Below, piece by piece: positions 46,401 to 58,360 of a stretch of DNA of 64,000 nt. This DNA is from Mytilisepta virgata. Lineage: Eukaryota > Mollusca > Bivalvia > Mytilida > Mytilidae. Both the position numbers and the translations under genes were made by a program. Below the pieces are notes generated by a model. The model had not been told where the DNA came from, searched no databases, and saw only the letters and a program-made list of their open reading frames with translations. How positions within the stretch are numbered: position 1 is the stretch's first letter; each line of letters begins with the position of its first letter. Where the stretch lies: NCBI GenBank assembly GCA_028015205.1, contig CM051519.1:40095979-40159978 (forward strand). Reading direction: 5' to 3'.

Positions 46401-47812
46401 CCGATCTGTATACATACTAAAAGTTAGAAGAGTACTTTCATTTGCTACTATTAATTTACATAAGTAAGAAGTAAAATAAGGTAGAATTAAAAACAAATTG
46501 TTCAGAGAACAATTGAAGGTCTTTACACCTCAATTGCACATATGCTGATGAAAAAATTGAGGTTTAAAATGTAATTGTTGGTTTTAGAGCATAGCTAAGC
46601 TTTCAGCGATTGAAAAAAAATATATGGTTCTATGTACTTTTGATTGAAATAAGGGAGGTATTATGCTACTTCCCATATTACAAATATCACTTCTGGTTTG
46701 ATATGGTAGGTAATTTCACAATTGTTAAAAAAAATATATGGACTGCTAATTTGAATAACTAAGAACAATGTTTATTTCTGGTTAACTAAATGTTTGTGAT
46801 GAATTATACTGTTTTGCACTATAAACATCAAAAACGTCATGAATGTGACCTTATAAATTGACAATTATAGACGTTTTCATGGGCTGTAACATTGTCACGT
46901 TAATTAACATTCCAATATATTCGAAACGTCTTAAAACGTCTACAGAAATAAAAACGTTGCCAGAAATGATATCATCAAAAGTAGTGCCTGAATTTCACGC
47001 TTTCAATAACTTTAATTGCTTTAAAAATCTTTGTAAAACAAAAGACCCCATGCCTCTATTCCCCCTACTTGTATTCAGCAATCCTTGGAAAACTTGCTAC
47101 CTACCTGAGACTACTATAACACAGAGATTGGTCACTTCACGTACTGACCAGTCAAATAAAAATTAATTCTAAGTCGTCGATCACGTGACTCGGCACGTGA
47201 CCCGAAGTGTTTGACAAGAAGGACACGATCCGCCATTTTTGACAGTGGAAGAGAATTTAATAATTAGCAAATGTGGATGTATAAAGAATTTTATGTTTCG
47301 ATAAGTGTAAATTAAAGATTTGAAATAATCATAAATGTTTGTTTATAAGCACTTTAAATAAAATAAGTGCAGTTATGGACTTGAATTTACTGTCCAAACC
47401 GGAAGGTAACCTCGAGTTATTACCAGTCCGTGGGATCGGGTCAATGAGCAACTCGCCCATAACTTACATTCAGATGAACAATCTGTTTTCCGGATATTTC
47501 ATTTGCAAGCCTTAATAATAAACCTGTGTAATGATGTAAAATTTGTAATTATATGAAATATTATTTTTTCTGTATCAGTGTTACAATTCCTGAGAACTGA
47601 GAATCACACGTGACAAGGTGCATACACACAACATGAGGTCTGATACTGAGTGATAGGTCAATTTGTATTGTTAATTTAAGAAATTCAGACTTATATTCTG
47701 TTCCGTTGATAATATATATGCAGTCTATACATGTGAGAATAATAATTGTATGCATTAATGAAAGTTTGTAACCATGTCTACATAAAGAGTTATAGACATA
47801 TATATATATTTT

Positions 47813-47977
47813 TTAAATACTAGACTCAAACATGATATTCTTAGTACATGCACCTTGGTCTGCAGCAGGGACGTAGTCATCCTCAGATTCAACGTCTGAT
47901 GCAGTATATTCACCAAGTAAAAGATCAAGATTGAGATCACTATCATCCCAAGATAAAAACTCAATGTTACTGGACAT
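47813..47977 (-). other. Possible acidic coding exon inside the TIR element
   Basis: The minus-strand ATG at 47977 opens a frame reading MSSNIEFLSWDDSDLNLDLL and then an acidic EYTASDVESEDDYVPAADQ. A possible splice donor, CAAG|GTGCAT, follows. The composition is unlike the AT-rich background. It could be a first exon of a transposase-like or host protein, but nothing downstream joins convincingly. Confidence 0.3.
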
Positions 47978-48813
47978 TGTGAATTGATAAATGAAAACGC
48001 CGGCGATATTTTGGGAACATATATACAATTTGTAGGGCTTACATTTGCTTTACGTACCCATTGAAGTTATAACCTCTTTCCTGATCTGTTACGTAAGGAA
48101 ATTACTCATTTACCTTTAATGATATTTTTTCTCTCTTCTGTTATCGCCGCTAATTACATTGTTTGCAAAAACTTGATCCAAATTGATTGAATAATTAAAC
48201 CTTTTAATTATCATGTATACTAAGAAAGGCATCCTGATTAAACTGGCACTCAGCAGTGAAACATACCTCTACAAGCATGGAATAAAACTTTAAAGTTTAC
48301 TGCAATAAACGGAGCCTCGTGTATCTTGGGCACCCAGCTGTGAAACAAAATGCATCTCCCATGCTTTTGCGACTACGTGTCTTTACAGGTAAAATATTTG
48401 TATATTAGATACAATTAACGGACGTGTAGCAAAACAATGTAACTGTAAGATTGATAAGATTAATCATATTCACATTTTCAAGAGTGGCCGCTAATAACAA
48501 CATGAAACTATTAACAAATTATTAATGATTAAAAACAAAATTTTAATATGAATAGAGATAACTACATTTGAACTATTTTCCTTTTTTTGATTAATTCAAT
48601 TTTGCTTATTTATTTTTAAAAGAAAAATAATAATATCCGATACTGCTATAGCAGTCTCAGTGATTAGGTGGTGATTTATGTCGTCTGCTACGGGCGAATA
48701 CGAAACTACGGTTAAATACGAAACTACGTTAAAATAACGTAGCTAACTTTACCGGAGACACAGATAATCCGATAGATCGATAGTGACCAATCTCTGTGTT
48801 ATAGTAGTCTCAG

Positions 48814-49103
48814 TACCTACAAATAAAAAAAAAATTAATTAAACAAACAAACAAAAACAAACAAACAAACAAACAAACAAACAAACAAATAAACAAAAAA
48901 AAAGGCCCGTCCCGCCTTCAGAAAAAGAGATATTGCTACTTCATTTTTTTTTGACAATTACTATTTGGAACAATACATTAACAATTTAAATGATTTCAAG
49001 AGAAAATAGAAGTAGCAATATCCCTTTACTGAAGACGGGACAGGCCTTTTTTTTTTTTATTTGTTTGTTTGTTAATTAATTATTTTTTTTTATTTGTAGG
49101 TAG
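48814..49103. mobile_element. Foldback MITE nested in the right end of the 2.1 kb element
   Basis: The ends TACCTACAAATAAAAAAAA and its reverse complement, a CAAA/GTTT microsatellite next to each, and inner arms AGGCCCGTCCCGCCTTCAG and CTGAAGACGGGACAGGCCT make arms of roughly 120 bases. The uninterrupted left end of the host element (CTTGCTACCTACCTGAGAC near 47095) shows the pre-insertion sequence. Confidence 0.65.
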
Positions 49104-49779
49104 CAAGTTTTCCAAGGATTGCTGAATACAAGTAGGGGGGGGGGGGGGGATTCTATTTTTATTTCTCTAGATACAAGTACATTTCTACTATAATGTTTAC
49201 TTCTATTGATGACGTTGTGTAAGTCACGTGACGTCCATTGATATATGTCTGGACTTAGGTTATTTCTTTCTTTTCGAGAGAGGACGTCGTGGGGTGAACA
49301 TGGCACAGGATAATGCAATTTGTTGTTTGATGTGGAAATAGTCATAAATAGAAAACTGAGTGTACGTGTACACATTTACTTATATCAGAATGAAGATTCA
49401 TGTAGAAAGACCTCACAATTTATTTATTTCGATTTCCGGTAACATTTTAAGCAGACGACATCTCCGTGAATAAAGTACTTTTAATTTGACGCGAAATTTT
49501 GACATTCGGATGCAATAAATTGGTAACATTTGGACGAATCTTGTGTTTTCTGGCGGAAAATAGCTTTTTATTACTGCACTGCGCGAACGGTATTTTCAGG
49601 AAATTTGTTGGAGTTAGCGTCATAATTTTTTCTCATTAACAAAGCCCTGGCTATCCCCTAGCTGTCTGCATGTACTTTATATGCATTTACATGTAAATTC
49701 AATAAAACCGATGTAAATTCGGTAAAATCGAAAAAGGGGGAGGGGAGGGGGCTGTATTTACACATTAAAAGGTCATTTA

Positions 49780-49951
49780 TGCTAGATAGATTTGATAAAG
49801 AGTGAACTTATGTTGAATTAGATCATTGTAAAGCAATGTAAAGGAAAGACCTTAATAATCATGCGAAAAAGAGACAGATCTTTCCCAAAACTTCAACAAT
49901 TTGATAAAGAGTGAACTTATGTTGAATTAGATCATTTTTAAGCAATTTTTA

Positions 49952-49982
<31 letters not shown>

Positions 49983-51350
49983 GTAAAATTTAAAAAATGC
50001 TTCAATCAAGCATATATGGATATTTTTGAAATCTAATCATCACTGTCATCAATTTGCCACACTTTTTAAGTTGATATCATGAAAAAAAGTTCACTTCCGG
50101 TTGATATTTTTAAATTTTCAATTTTTGAAAGGCCAGAACTCTAACCATATTAAATCAGATTTAAAACTCTTCATAGTTTTGAGATGTGCAAAGACCCATT
50201 CTACCTTCCGGTACCCGTTTTATATCCCTAAGAGCAATGGTTTTCTAATTATTAGAAAAAAAAGTTTACCTCAACCTATGTTGGAAATCTATAATTTTAA
50301 GAGATACAGCTAAAAGTTGAGGTAATTCTAGAAGTACTATAGAATACCAAAATACTACATCAAAGACAAATATGAAATACTGCCAAAACAATTTTGCGCC
50401 AAGAAAAAATGGGTTTTTTCAAATTTTTCGATCTTTAAAAATTTTTCATTTTTTCTCATTTTTTGTCTTACGAAAATGGAAAATAACATATTTTAAATGA
50501 TTCCTGCTAAAAAATAATTCATTTTTGAACAAATTCCATGTATTACACTTCAAATTAGAAAAACAACATTTTCTAGAACATGACCTTGACCTTTGACCTT
50601 GACACCATTTTGAAGGTCATTTGTCCCTGGTGTCAAAACAAAAGACCCCATGCCTCTATCTTGTACCGGTATTAAGTTATAACCAAACACCGAAAATTTA
50701 AACGTTCTAGAGGCAATTACGCCTATAAAATGACGTCATACAACTTTTACGCAAATGTAACAGAGCTAGGTCTCAACGTCCTTAACATTTTCTCCATTAC
50801 ATTTTATCAGCTATCTTTCACCGTTTCAGAGGAGATGCGATCACAAGCAAAAGTCAAAATTTAGAACGTTACCTTGACCTTTGACCTTGACCTCATTTTA
50901 CTTGTTAGGGGTCATGGACCCTAAATACAAATTTTCATGTTGATATCTCAACTCAAAATAACAATTTGTATGATACATCAAAAGTGTAAGTCGTTTGAAG
51001 GGAAATAACTCCTATGAAATGACGTCAGATCCTTTCCGACTAAATGGAACAAAGTTGCGCACAGATAACTGAAGACATTGCAAAAAAATTTAGGTCGATA
51101 TCTTTTACGGTTGCAAAGAATATGCGCGCACAAGAAAAACAGTGTTTGGGGAGATAACTCTTACAAAGAAAATTGTTCGGCTTAACAGGGTGAAATTGAA
51201 AAGCGCATAAACTGTAAGATACAATATAAGAAATATCTAAGCGACATGTTGCGAAACAAAAATTTATCGCAAGAACAAAATTTGGCGGAAGAAAAAAAAA
51301 ATAATAATCAGAACAAATACAATAGGTCTTTCCACACAAAGATGGAAAGA
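49780..51350. repeat. Interspersed bivalve-type repeat ending in a GGTCTTTCCA hairpin
   Basis: The stretch contains duplicated words (TTTGATAAAGAGTGAACTTA at about 49789 and 49903) and two units about 290 bases apart with CCTTGACCTTTGACCTTGAC (about 50580 and 50872). Each unit is followed by an AAATGACGTCA word. It ends in the hairpin AGGTCTTTCCACACAAAGATGGAAAGACCT-like structure at 51324-51345. No gene is seen. From memory such GACCTTTGACCTTGAC repeats are common in bivalves. Confidence 0.5.
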
Positions 51351-53247
51351 CCTAATAATTTCTGACACAAATCCTTACATATTCGAGACAAAGGTCGAAG
51401 CAAACTAACAGTCCATTTACTGTTGTTCTTCATCTTAAAGTCAATGTCAGCCTTTAATGTGGACAGAACGCATTGAAATAAAATATAGTTATACCACATT
51501 GCTAACATCAACACATTGTTAATTTTCACAATTTACTTTACACATGTTATAGGAATCTTTGAACTGTGGAATCAAGCTAAACAGGACAGTGAAACTGGGA
51601 AACCTGCACACCAGATTAGAAGGTATGTAAGCACATGGGTAGATAGATACAGACATACGTACAAAATAAATTATCCAAAGATACTAATATTAGAACACAT
51701 TATAAATATGCATGTAGTTAAAAAATTATTCTTTTCATCTAACCTCACGCAAATTGCCATAGAGTATTAATACTTAAACCATTTTTATCATTCATTTATC
51801 GGAACTCCTTATCGTTTTTGTCTGATACGATTAATGTGAAAAAGTCTTTTTCAAGCGCATGTTGGGGGTAGCAGGGCCTTTAATCCGCGAACAATAAAAT
51901 CGAAAATACTCAGCAGAATAATGTATATACCTTCTAGTGTTTAAAGTACATACAATATTTAGCTCATATATAAAGTAGAAATAATAAAGTTAAGATTTCA
52001 AACAGTCGAGAGTCACGCACATCTGATAAAATATGCTTTCATACAAAATGCAGACTGTACAGATCGACCTTTGCAACTAACCTAAACATATTCGGTTTTG
52101 TTTGCAAGCAGTGGTTAGCTGAAAACTGCGTATTACAATCTGTATATTCTGTGTATGCTTGATCTAAGCCAGGACTTTTCATGTTGTATTTTCCCACTAT
52201 TAAAAACTGTGTGCATACTCCATATTCTTTCATTTTCATATTTTACATTGACTATTGTTTACAGATTACCGAAGTAAGAACACCTGTTTGGAAATGCCAC
52301 TAAGGAGGATGCATAGCCAATGCCAACAGATGTCTTCTGGTATTTCTAAGCAAATAAAGGATTTGGGGAGGATTGCCGATCATTTTCATGGCTTCAAATG
52401 TGAATGGCAAAGACAGGCAGCTCAGTTTGTAGGAATTCCTGAAAGTTACCTGTTGGAGAATGTTGAGAATATGAAAGTGAAAGCTGAACTTTCCATGTTA
52501 AAGAATTTTATTCGTAAGGAAGCATTAACATTTTTTTCTTTAGTTCTAAGCTTTGGCATTTGAATAAAAACAACAAAAATGTACATTTATTCAATCTTCC
52601 CGGGATTAAATATAAAAAGTATGTTCATTTATATGAAATGAAAGTTTGGGAAGATTTTTTTAAAAAACTACATTATTCAAATCTGAAAACGGCTCTATTA
52701 TCCTTTTCAGAGCGGGAGTTGGACATTGTGAAGTCTGTATGTAATTACAATAAGACATTAGTAGATGAAGCGGAGGATGATGTTGATAGATTGTAGGTTT
52801 CTGAAGGTGAACATTTTTGGCAACATATGTTCTGTTCATATTTTTTACTTATATATCTATAATAAAACAATCTGTTTTATTGAACAAGTATACTTGTCTA
52901 GTATTTTCGAAATGAAGTTTAAAGGTAGTTTCTCCTAAACAATTTGTCATTTCATTTGGTCAGAGTAATTTATTAACCTTATGTCTAGAAATTCTATAAA
53001 TAAAATATCGGATAGGTGTAACAGAATTATTTTCAAAATGCATATATAGTACGTTTTCTCATGTAACACTAATACATAAAATGTATATCGTACGCTTTTT
53101 CTTTTTGTAGGTCTCTGAAGAGGTATACTACAGTAGTCTTGGCAAATATTTCGTTTTACTAGTTTTTATATTTTGTTATTTTTATGGAATAAAGTTAGTT
53201 CAATTTTTGCTCATGTATCATCTCGTTTTTAGCCGTTTAATTTATAA

Positions 53248-54575
53248 CTAGACATTGAACCCGCGGGAAAATAAGCATTTTTTTTGGTGGCCATATTGAC
53301 TTTAAAAAGTTATTACGGCCATGTCATTCATGGAACAGGAACTCAATATGGATGTTGTGGCAGGCTTCCTATAAACTTTCCTGTCAAGTAGGTGGTATCA
53401 ACTGATAGTTTCATGTCTATATATACTGTAGTATTCCAGCAATGGATGTTAATGCAAACTTTAACCAAAGTCAATGAAGCGTGAAATTTAGGTCAACGTG
53501 ACCCAATTGTCATATGGCTGTTCGTTACTACCGAAGATGTATCCACTGATGAAGTAGACTGTGTGCCACGTAGAATTACCAAAATGAACCTTAAGGTTCC
53601 CTCAAAGTCAAAATCTATGACGAAAACACAACCACATAAATTGTCAATATTTTTATTGTTACAATTAATTCTGAACTGGAACTTGATGAAAAGCTTTCAT
53701 TAAATACACATTTCATAATGCATTACCTTTTTCCTTCAGAATAAATGTGAAAATGAAATTGTAGATGTAAACATTTCCTTAGAGACGGATGAATTTTTCA
53801 AAAGATGCCGTGAGTAAGGTAGAGCATATTTTTGGAAATAAATGTTCCAATTGTTTCATTGTCATCATGGACAGGGCAAGCGAGGATTAATTTCACAAAT
53901 ATATCCAATAATCAGACGATAAAAGCATTTTTAGTGTGTGGCTGCGTGTGCTGTCCACGTTTATAAAGATGTCCGAGATAAATTTAGTCATTAATTCTAA
54001 AGATGACCATTTGTTAAAAATATTTTTATCTAGGGAATTGTATGGTAGAGATATATTTAGACAGGTCACATGACAAATAATGTAAAAATAGATAATGGTT
54101 GGTATTATCACTTTGTGCAAGGTAAACATCCGAGCAATCCAAAAAACAACTAAGTTAGGAATTTCTCTGAACTTTACCTTACTTCTTCATAATCTTCAAA
54201 GTTCATAACCTTTACAGTTAGGAGTTATTGTAGAAAAACAATTTTGAATACATGAAGCGGAAACATCCCACTCGAAGGAGAATGTTTTTAATTTGTTTTA
54301 TTCTTCTTCCGTAATTTCAAACAAAAATACATATAAAATATGTGCATACTTGTTTATTTAAATCAATGTGTTAAAATGATGCATTCGAGAAGCTTCTAAG
54401 GGATATGTTGGGAGAATTCATATCGGATAAGTGCATACAAATTCCATTTGCACATAAACAAAACTGCAGATTGTCAAATCCGATAATAACCTTTATAATC
54501 TGAACCATACATCGTTTATTTTGAACCACGCGTTGTGCCGCCTATTCGGCTAATTCGTAAATTTAGTATTATAGA
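53248..54575 (-). mobile_element. Non-autonomous Helitron, copy 2
   Basis: It matches 24652-26021 over its whole length. The minus strand starts A|TCTATAATACTAAAT at 54575 and ends CTAG|T at 53248, 12 bases after a shortened hairpin CCCGCGGG. It lies just downstream of the last exon of copy C. The frame open in copy 1 (25194-25502) is broken here, so that frame is probably not a gene. Confidence 0.8.
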
Positions 54576-54639
54576 TACCGCACAACAAGATCACCGACGG
54601 CATTAGGAATTTATCTTCCTGGTTTTAGCTAACGAACCA

Positions 54640-55194
54640 ATCTTTATGTCATTTTTTTCTTCTTACCAAAATAATCTCTGGTACTACATTTTTTGGCTTA
54701 CAATGCACATTTCTGGATCAACTTTCAGCAGGTACGCTTGTAACCGATCTTTGCTAAAAGCCGAACAAAGTCAAAAATACAATGTGAGCAAAATTTCCTT
54801 AAAATTAACAATTCAGGGGTAATAACCCAACGAGTTGACCGATTCGTTTGAAAATTTCATGGCAGGTAGATCTTGACCTGATGAACATTTTTACCCCGCC
54901 AGTTTTGCTCTAAATGCTTTAATTTTTTTTTAGATATATGCCAAAAAACTGTACTATACCAACATGTTCTATTTTTAGCCATGGCGGCCATGTTTCTCAA
55001 CGGACAAGAAAATAAAACATAAATTTATTCTAGATACCCTAAGGATCATTCAGACAAGGTATGGCTGTAATTTGTTCAGTGGTTTCAGAGGAAAAGATCT
55101 TTGAAAAAGTTTACGACGGACGACGGACGCCAGATGATGGCAAAATCTCACATGCCCTTTAAGGACAGGTGAGCTACAAAAGCCATGTTATAAT
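54640..55194. repeat. Interspersed bivalve repeat, uninterrupted paralog of the LINE target
   Basis: It contains CTTTCAGCAGGTACGCTTGT followed by AACCGATCTTTGCTAAAAGC, then AGCCATGGCGGCCATGTTTC, GACGGACGACGGACGCCAG and an ACAGGTGAGCTAC end. The first part is the intact version of the site into which the LINE at 58361-63512 inserted. No coding capacity is supported. Confidence 0.6.
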
Positions 55195-55546
55195 CTATAT
55201 ACATATATATCAAATCAAACCTTGACTGGTAGGTTAATATTTGCTTCTTTGATAAAATTTTATCAAGTTGACTCTCTTTCAAGAAGAACTTTAGACACTA
55301 GGTATAAACTACCAGTATATTACAAATGTTCTTAATTCACCACAATTTTATAGATGTCAATATATTTTCGACATTTTTATCCCCGTACTTTCGAAGAAAG
55401 TTCGGGGATATAGTGATTGTCTCCCTCCGTCACACTTGAACTCCTCTTCACTGTGACAATATGTTAGAACATTATTTTTACCGATAACTACTGTTTTCAT
55501 GTAATTAATCTTTCAGGGGCAAAAACTCCCATAAGGGGTCAATTAA
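55195..55546. repeat. Repeat flanking sequence to the left of the 2.6 kb TIR element
   Basis: It starts with sequence shared with 41998-42190 (GATAAAATTTTATCAAGTTG, TTCGGGGATATAG). It then runs into AGGGGCAAAAACTCCCATAA and AGGGGTCAATTAA, which continues after the inserted element as GATTTTGGTCATGTTGACTT at 58183. No gene. Confidence 0.5.
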
Positions 55547-58178
55547 CAGTCGGACCGCCAAGTCAATAATGGCGTCGTTTTTATTTACAGAGTCACGTGA
55601 CTTTTCATTTGAAAATGGGTCATTTTTAGTAACGTCAATCACCTGCCGGTTTTTTTGGCCATACATGACGTATGATTTCAGTTGGGTCTAGGGGATGGTA
55701 TTAAACGGTTTCTGAGAATATTTTCTTTTCACATTACTTAAAAATAGATATTTTTAGCGTGCTTTTCGTACAAAATTTTACAATCAAAGTTGGCAATGAT
55801 GCCGACGATTTCGTCACCTTTGGTCAGAAAAAGGACAATTTCTTCATAGTCAGTTCTCGGGACGGGGATTTTTAAATCGAAAAAGGTGTGCTGTTACTTT
55901 TCTGACCAACAGTTCAAATATTTCTCCGCAAAACCGAGTGAAACGCAATTCGAGCGAGCTTTTTCTGTGAAAATTACGTGATAAAGGGGGATAATCAGCG
56001 TTGACGTTGTCAATAAAATGTAAACAAAGAAGGTATGGCGGTAACGATCGATAAAAAAAGGAAATAAAAATAAGTTTCACACTTGGTTGTCAAATGATAT
56101 AATAAATATGTGTCAATAAATATTAAACAAACCATATTTAAGAATAAATAATGTACCAGGGGAAAAGGGAAAGGGGGGGTGGTCAGGCAGGTGCTTCCAC
56201 TTACTTCTATCATTTTCTTGCGGAAGGATTCAGGATCTTTCTGTTGAATGGTAGAATGTGCACAAATGAATTTAAAATTATTTTCCATATTAATTAACAA
56301 CTGAAAGCCTGGGGAGTAGCTGAAGTACTGCTATAGCTCTATTTGAGTAATGACAAATGTTGGTTTTTTTCAAAAACAGTACTGAAGAATTTTTTCTCAC
56401 TTTAATTTTCCAAAAAAAATTACTTGCTCCAATTTTTATTTAAATGGTTTGTGCATTTTGCAATGTGGAAGCTATTAAATAATGGATTTTTGTCTTTATC
56501 AGGACCTAAATTGTGATTTTTGGGTTAAAAAGTAACAAATTACCAAAAAAAAGCATTGGAAAAAAAAAGAAACCTTTATCCATTACTCAATTGTGAAAAA
56601 ATGTAAGGATCTGACATGGACAGATTTATTTTTGCCAGCAAATCACATGAATCATGCACATTCTTTTCAACAAAAGGAAATTTTACATTTGTACATTAAG
56701 TTATGCCTTCTCAATCTTGTTTTTCATGAATTAATATTTATTGTATTGATTAAGAATAATTATTATTGCTTTTTTGTGTATTTGACCTATTTCACCTCCT
56801 GTAGTGCCAAAATTGGTAAAACAAAAATATACATGTGATTTTATAGACCAATTTCTCATGCTTATTATTGAAATTTGCTGACTTTCCATGTAAAAAAGTA
56901 AAAATCTGGACATGAACATGAATTAAAAATCATGAAATAATAAAATAAAATCATTTATATAAGAAAAACTGTAATATGGAAGATACTGGATTTTGAAATT
57001 AAAGGCAAAGCACAAAAATTAGAAATGTTCAACAGAATTTAAGTTAATAGGTCTATTAACATGATTAATGCTCTATACATGAACATAGCATGGTGAAATT
57101 CATGTGAATGTAATGAATATTCTTTGAATAAGAGAACACAACCAAAATATAATAAAACTATTACTTGATTGAATCATATAGACTATTCTAACTAAATAGT
57201 CCAGAAATTTAAATCATAGAAGAACCTTACTTACAAGTGGTTATAAAATTTGAAGTTGTAGATATTACAAGATTACTCTTTTGACAAAAAATTAAGAAAT
57301 TATACACATAGAGACATATGAAAATCATACAATATTTTCCATCCAAAGTAAAATAAATACACATAAAATATATATTTTGATATACAATTTATTTACTAAT
57401 AGTTTTCCTGTACATTGCCAATGATAATAAATAAAACTGGTGGCTCATAGGTTTGAGTATTTATGCCTAATTTCACAATATTGTAAAGACTAAAAGTGTT
57501 CTAATACTATTTATTCAAATATTGTCAGTGAATCTGTTTTTTCTTTAATTTTTAATCTTATTTTTTTTAAAAATCATCTCATCATGGATTTTTTTTCTGT
57601 CCATAATATAATCTATTAGATGAACCTGAGTAAAATTTAAAAAAAAACGTGTATAATCAACCAAAAAAATGGGAAGGGGACTTTCCAGGTGACTGATCTT
57701 TGAAAATAGACACTCCTCTACAATTTTATGCAGAAAATTGAATATCCAACGAAAAAAATACTTCAAACGTGTCATTTTGTGAAAACAAGAAAAAACACAC
57801 TTCATTTCTTTGCATATTTTGATACCCCTGGATATTGCTTAAGAACTATGTAACGGAGTCTCGGGACAGCCATTTTGAGGTGCACAAAAATACTCACTTT
57901 TGATATCTCATACGTTCATAATTTTCAGTGTCAGGTGAATCCAATAGGCCAGGGTGTTAACGAAATAATTTTTACACATATTTCCATCCATGTTATTTGA
58001 AAGTCAAAAACTAGCACAACGATATTTACACATTTCACACATGTCATGTCAATCAAAAATTCGAGGCGGGACTAAAAGCGCCATCTAGTGTAAAAAATTC
58101 TGAAATTATCTCCACCTGTTTCTCTGTAAATAGAATGCACTAGCGTAACGGTCAAAATGGCACTTGGCGGTCCGACTG
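55547..58178. mobile_element. 2.6 kb non-autonomous TIR element with TAA target duplication
   Basis: The left end CAGTCGGACCGCCAAGT (55547-55563) is the exact reverse complement of the right end ACTTGGCGGTCCGACTG (58162-58178). TAA flanks both ends (55544-55546 and 58179-58181), and the outer sequences together make a continuous bivalve-type repeat. A 3 base T-A-A duplication fits PIF/Harbinger or a relative. No transposase frame is visible in the AT-rich interior. Confidence 0.65.
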
Positions 58179-58181
58179 TAA

Positions 58182-58360
58182 AGATTTTGGTCATGTTGAC
58201 TTATTTGTTGATCTTACTTTGTTGAACATTTTAAAATCATTTTTGCTGTTTAAAGTTTGTCTTTATCTATAATAATATTCAAGGATATTCATGAATCCCT
58301 GGTACTAGATTTTTGGCTTACAATGTACATTTCTGGATCAACTTTCAGCAGGTACGTTTG
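58182..58360. repeat. Repeat sequence between the TIR element and the LINE
   Basis: It continues the repeat interrupted at 55546 and ends in CTTTCAGCAGGTACGTTTG, the left side of the LINE target. Confidence 0.5.

Larger units (their letters stand above)
47057..49137. mobile_element. Putative 2.1 kb element with inverted ends of about 75 bases
   Basis: CCCCCTACTTGTATTCAGCA through CACAGAGATTGGTCACT at 47057-47135 is repeated inverted at the right end. There it is split by a foldback insertion at 48814-49103 (parts at 48783-48813 and 49104-49137). The interior holds an acidic 54-codon frame and AT-rich sequence but no recognisable transposase. Target duplications could not be defined because of the G-run at the right edge. 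Confidence 0.5.
43860..53118 (+). pseudogene. Copy C of the membrane coiled-coil family: seven exons, disabled
   Basis: Exons are at 43860-43946, 45103-45157, 45912-46011, 51553-51622, 52265-52513, 52711-52806 and 53111-53118, all with AG/GT boundaries. Exon 1 is 87 bases instead of 86 (extra A in GTTAAACC), which breaks the frame. Exon 4 is 70 instead of 72. Exon 6 has TTG changed to TAG at 52794-52796, removing the last few residues. Exons 2, 3, 5 and most of 6 remain open and well conserved (PLRRMHSQCQQM, KVKAELSMLKNF). Intron 3 is about 5.5 kb, full of insertions, and contains sequence homologous to the 3' flank of copies A and B (46180-46345). C may therefore be a fusion of two partial copies. 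Sequence error could explain one lesion but hardly three. Confidence 0.75.
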
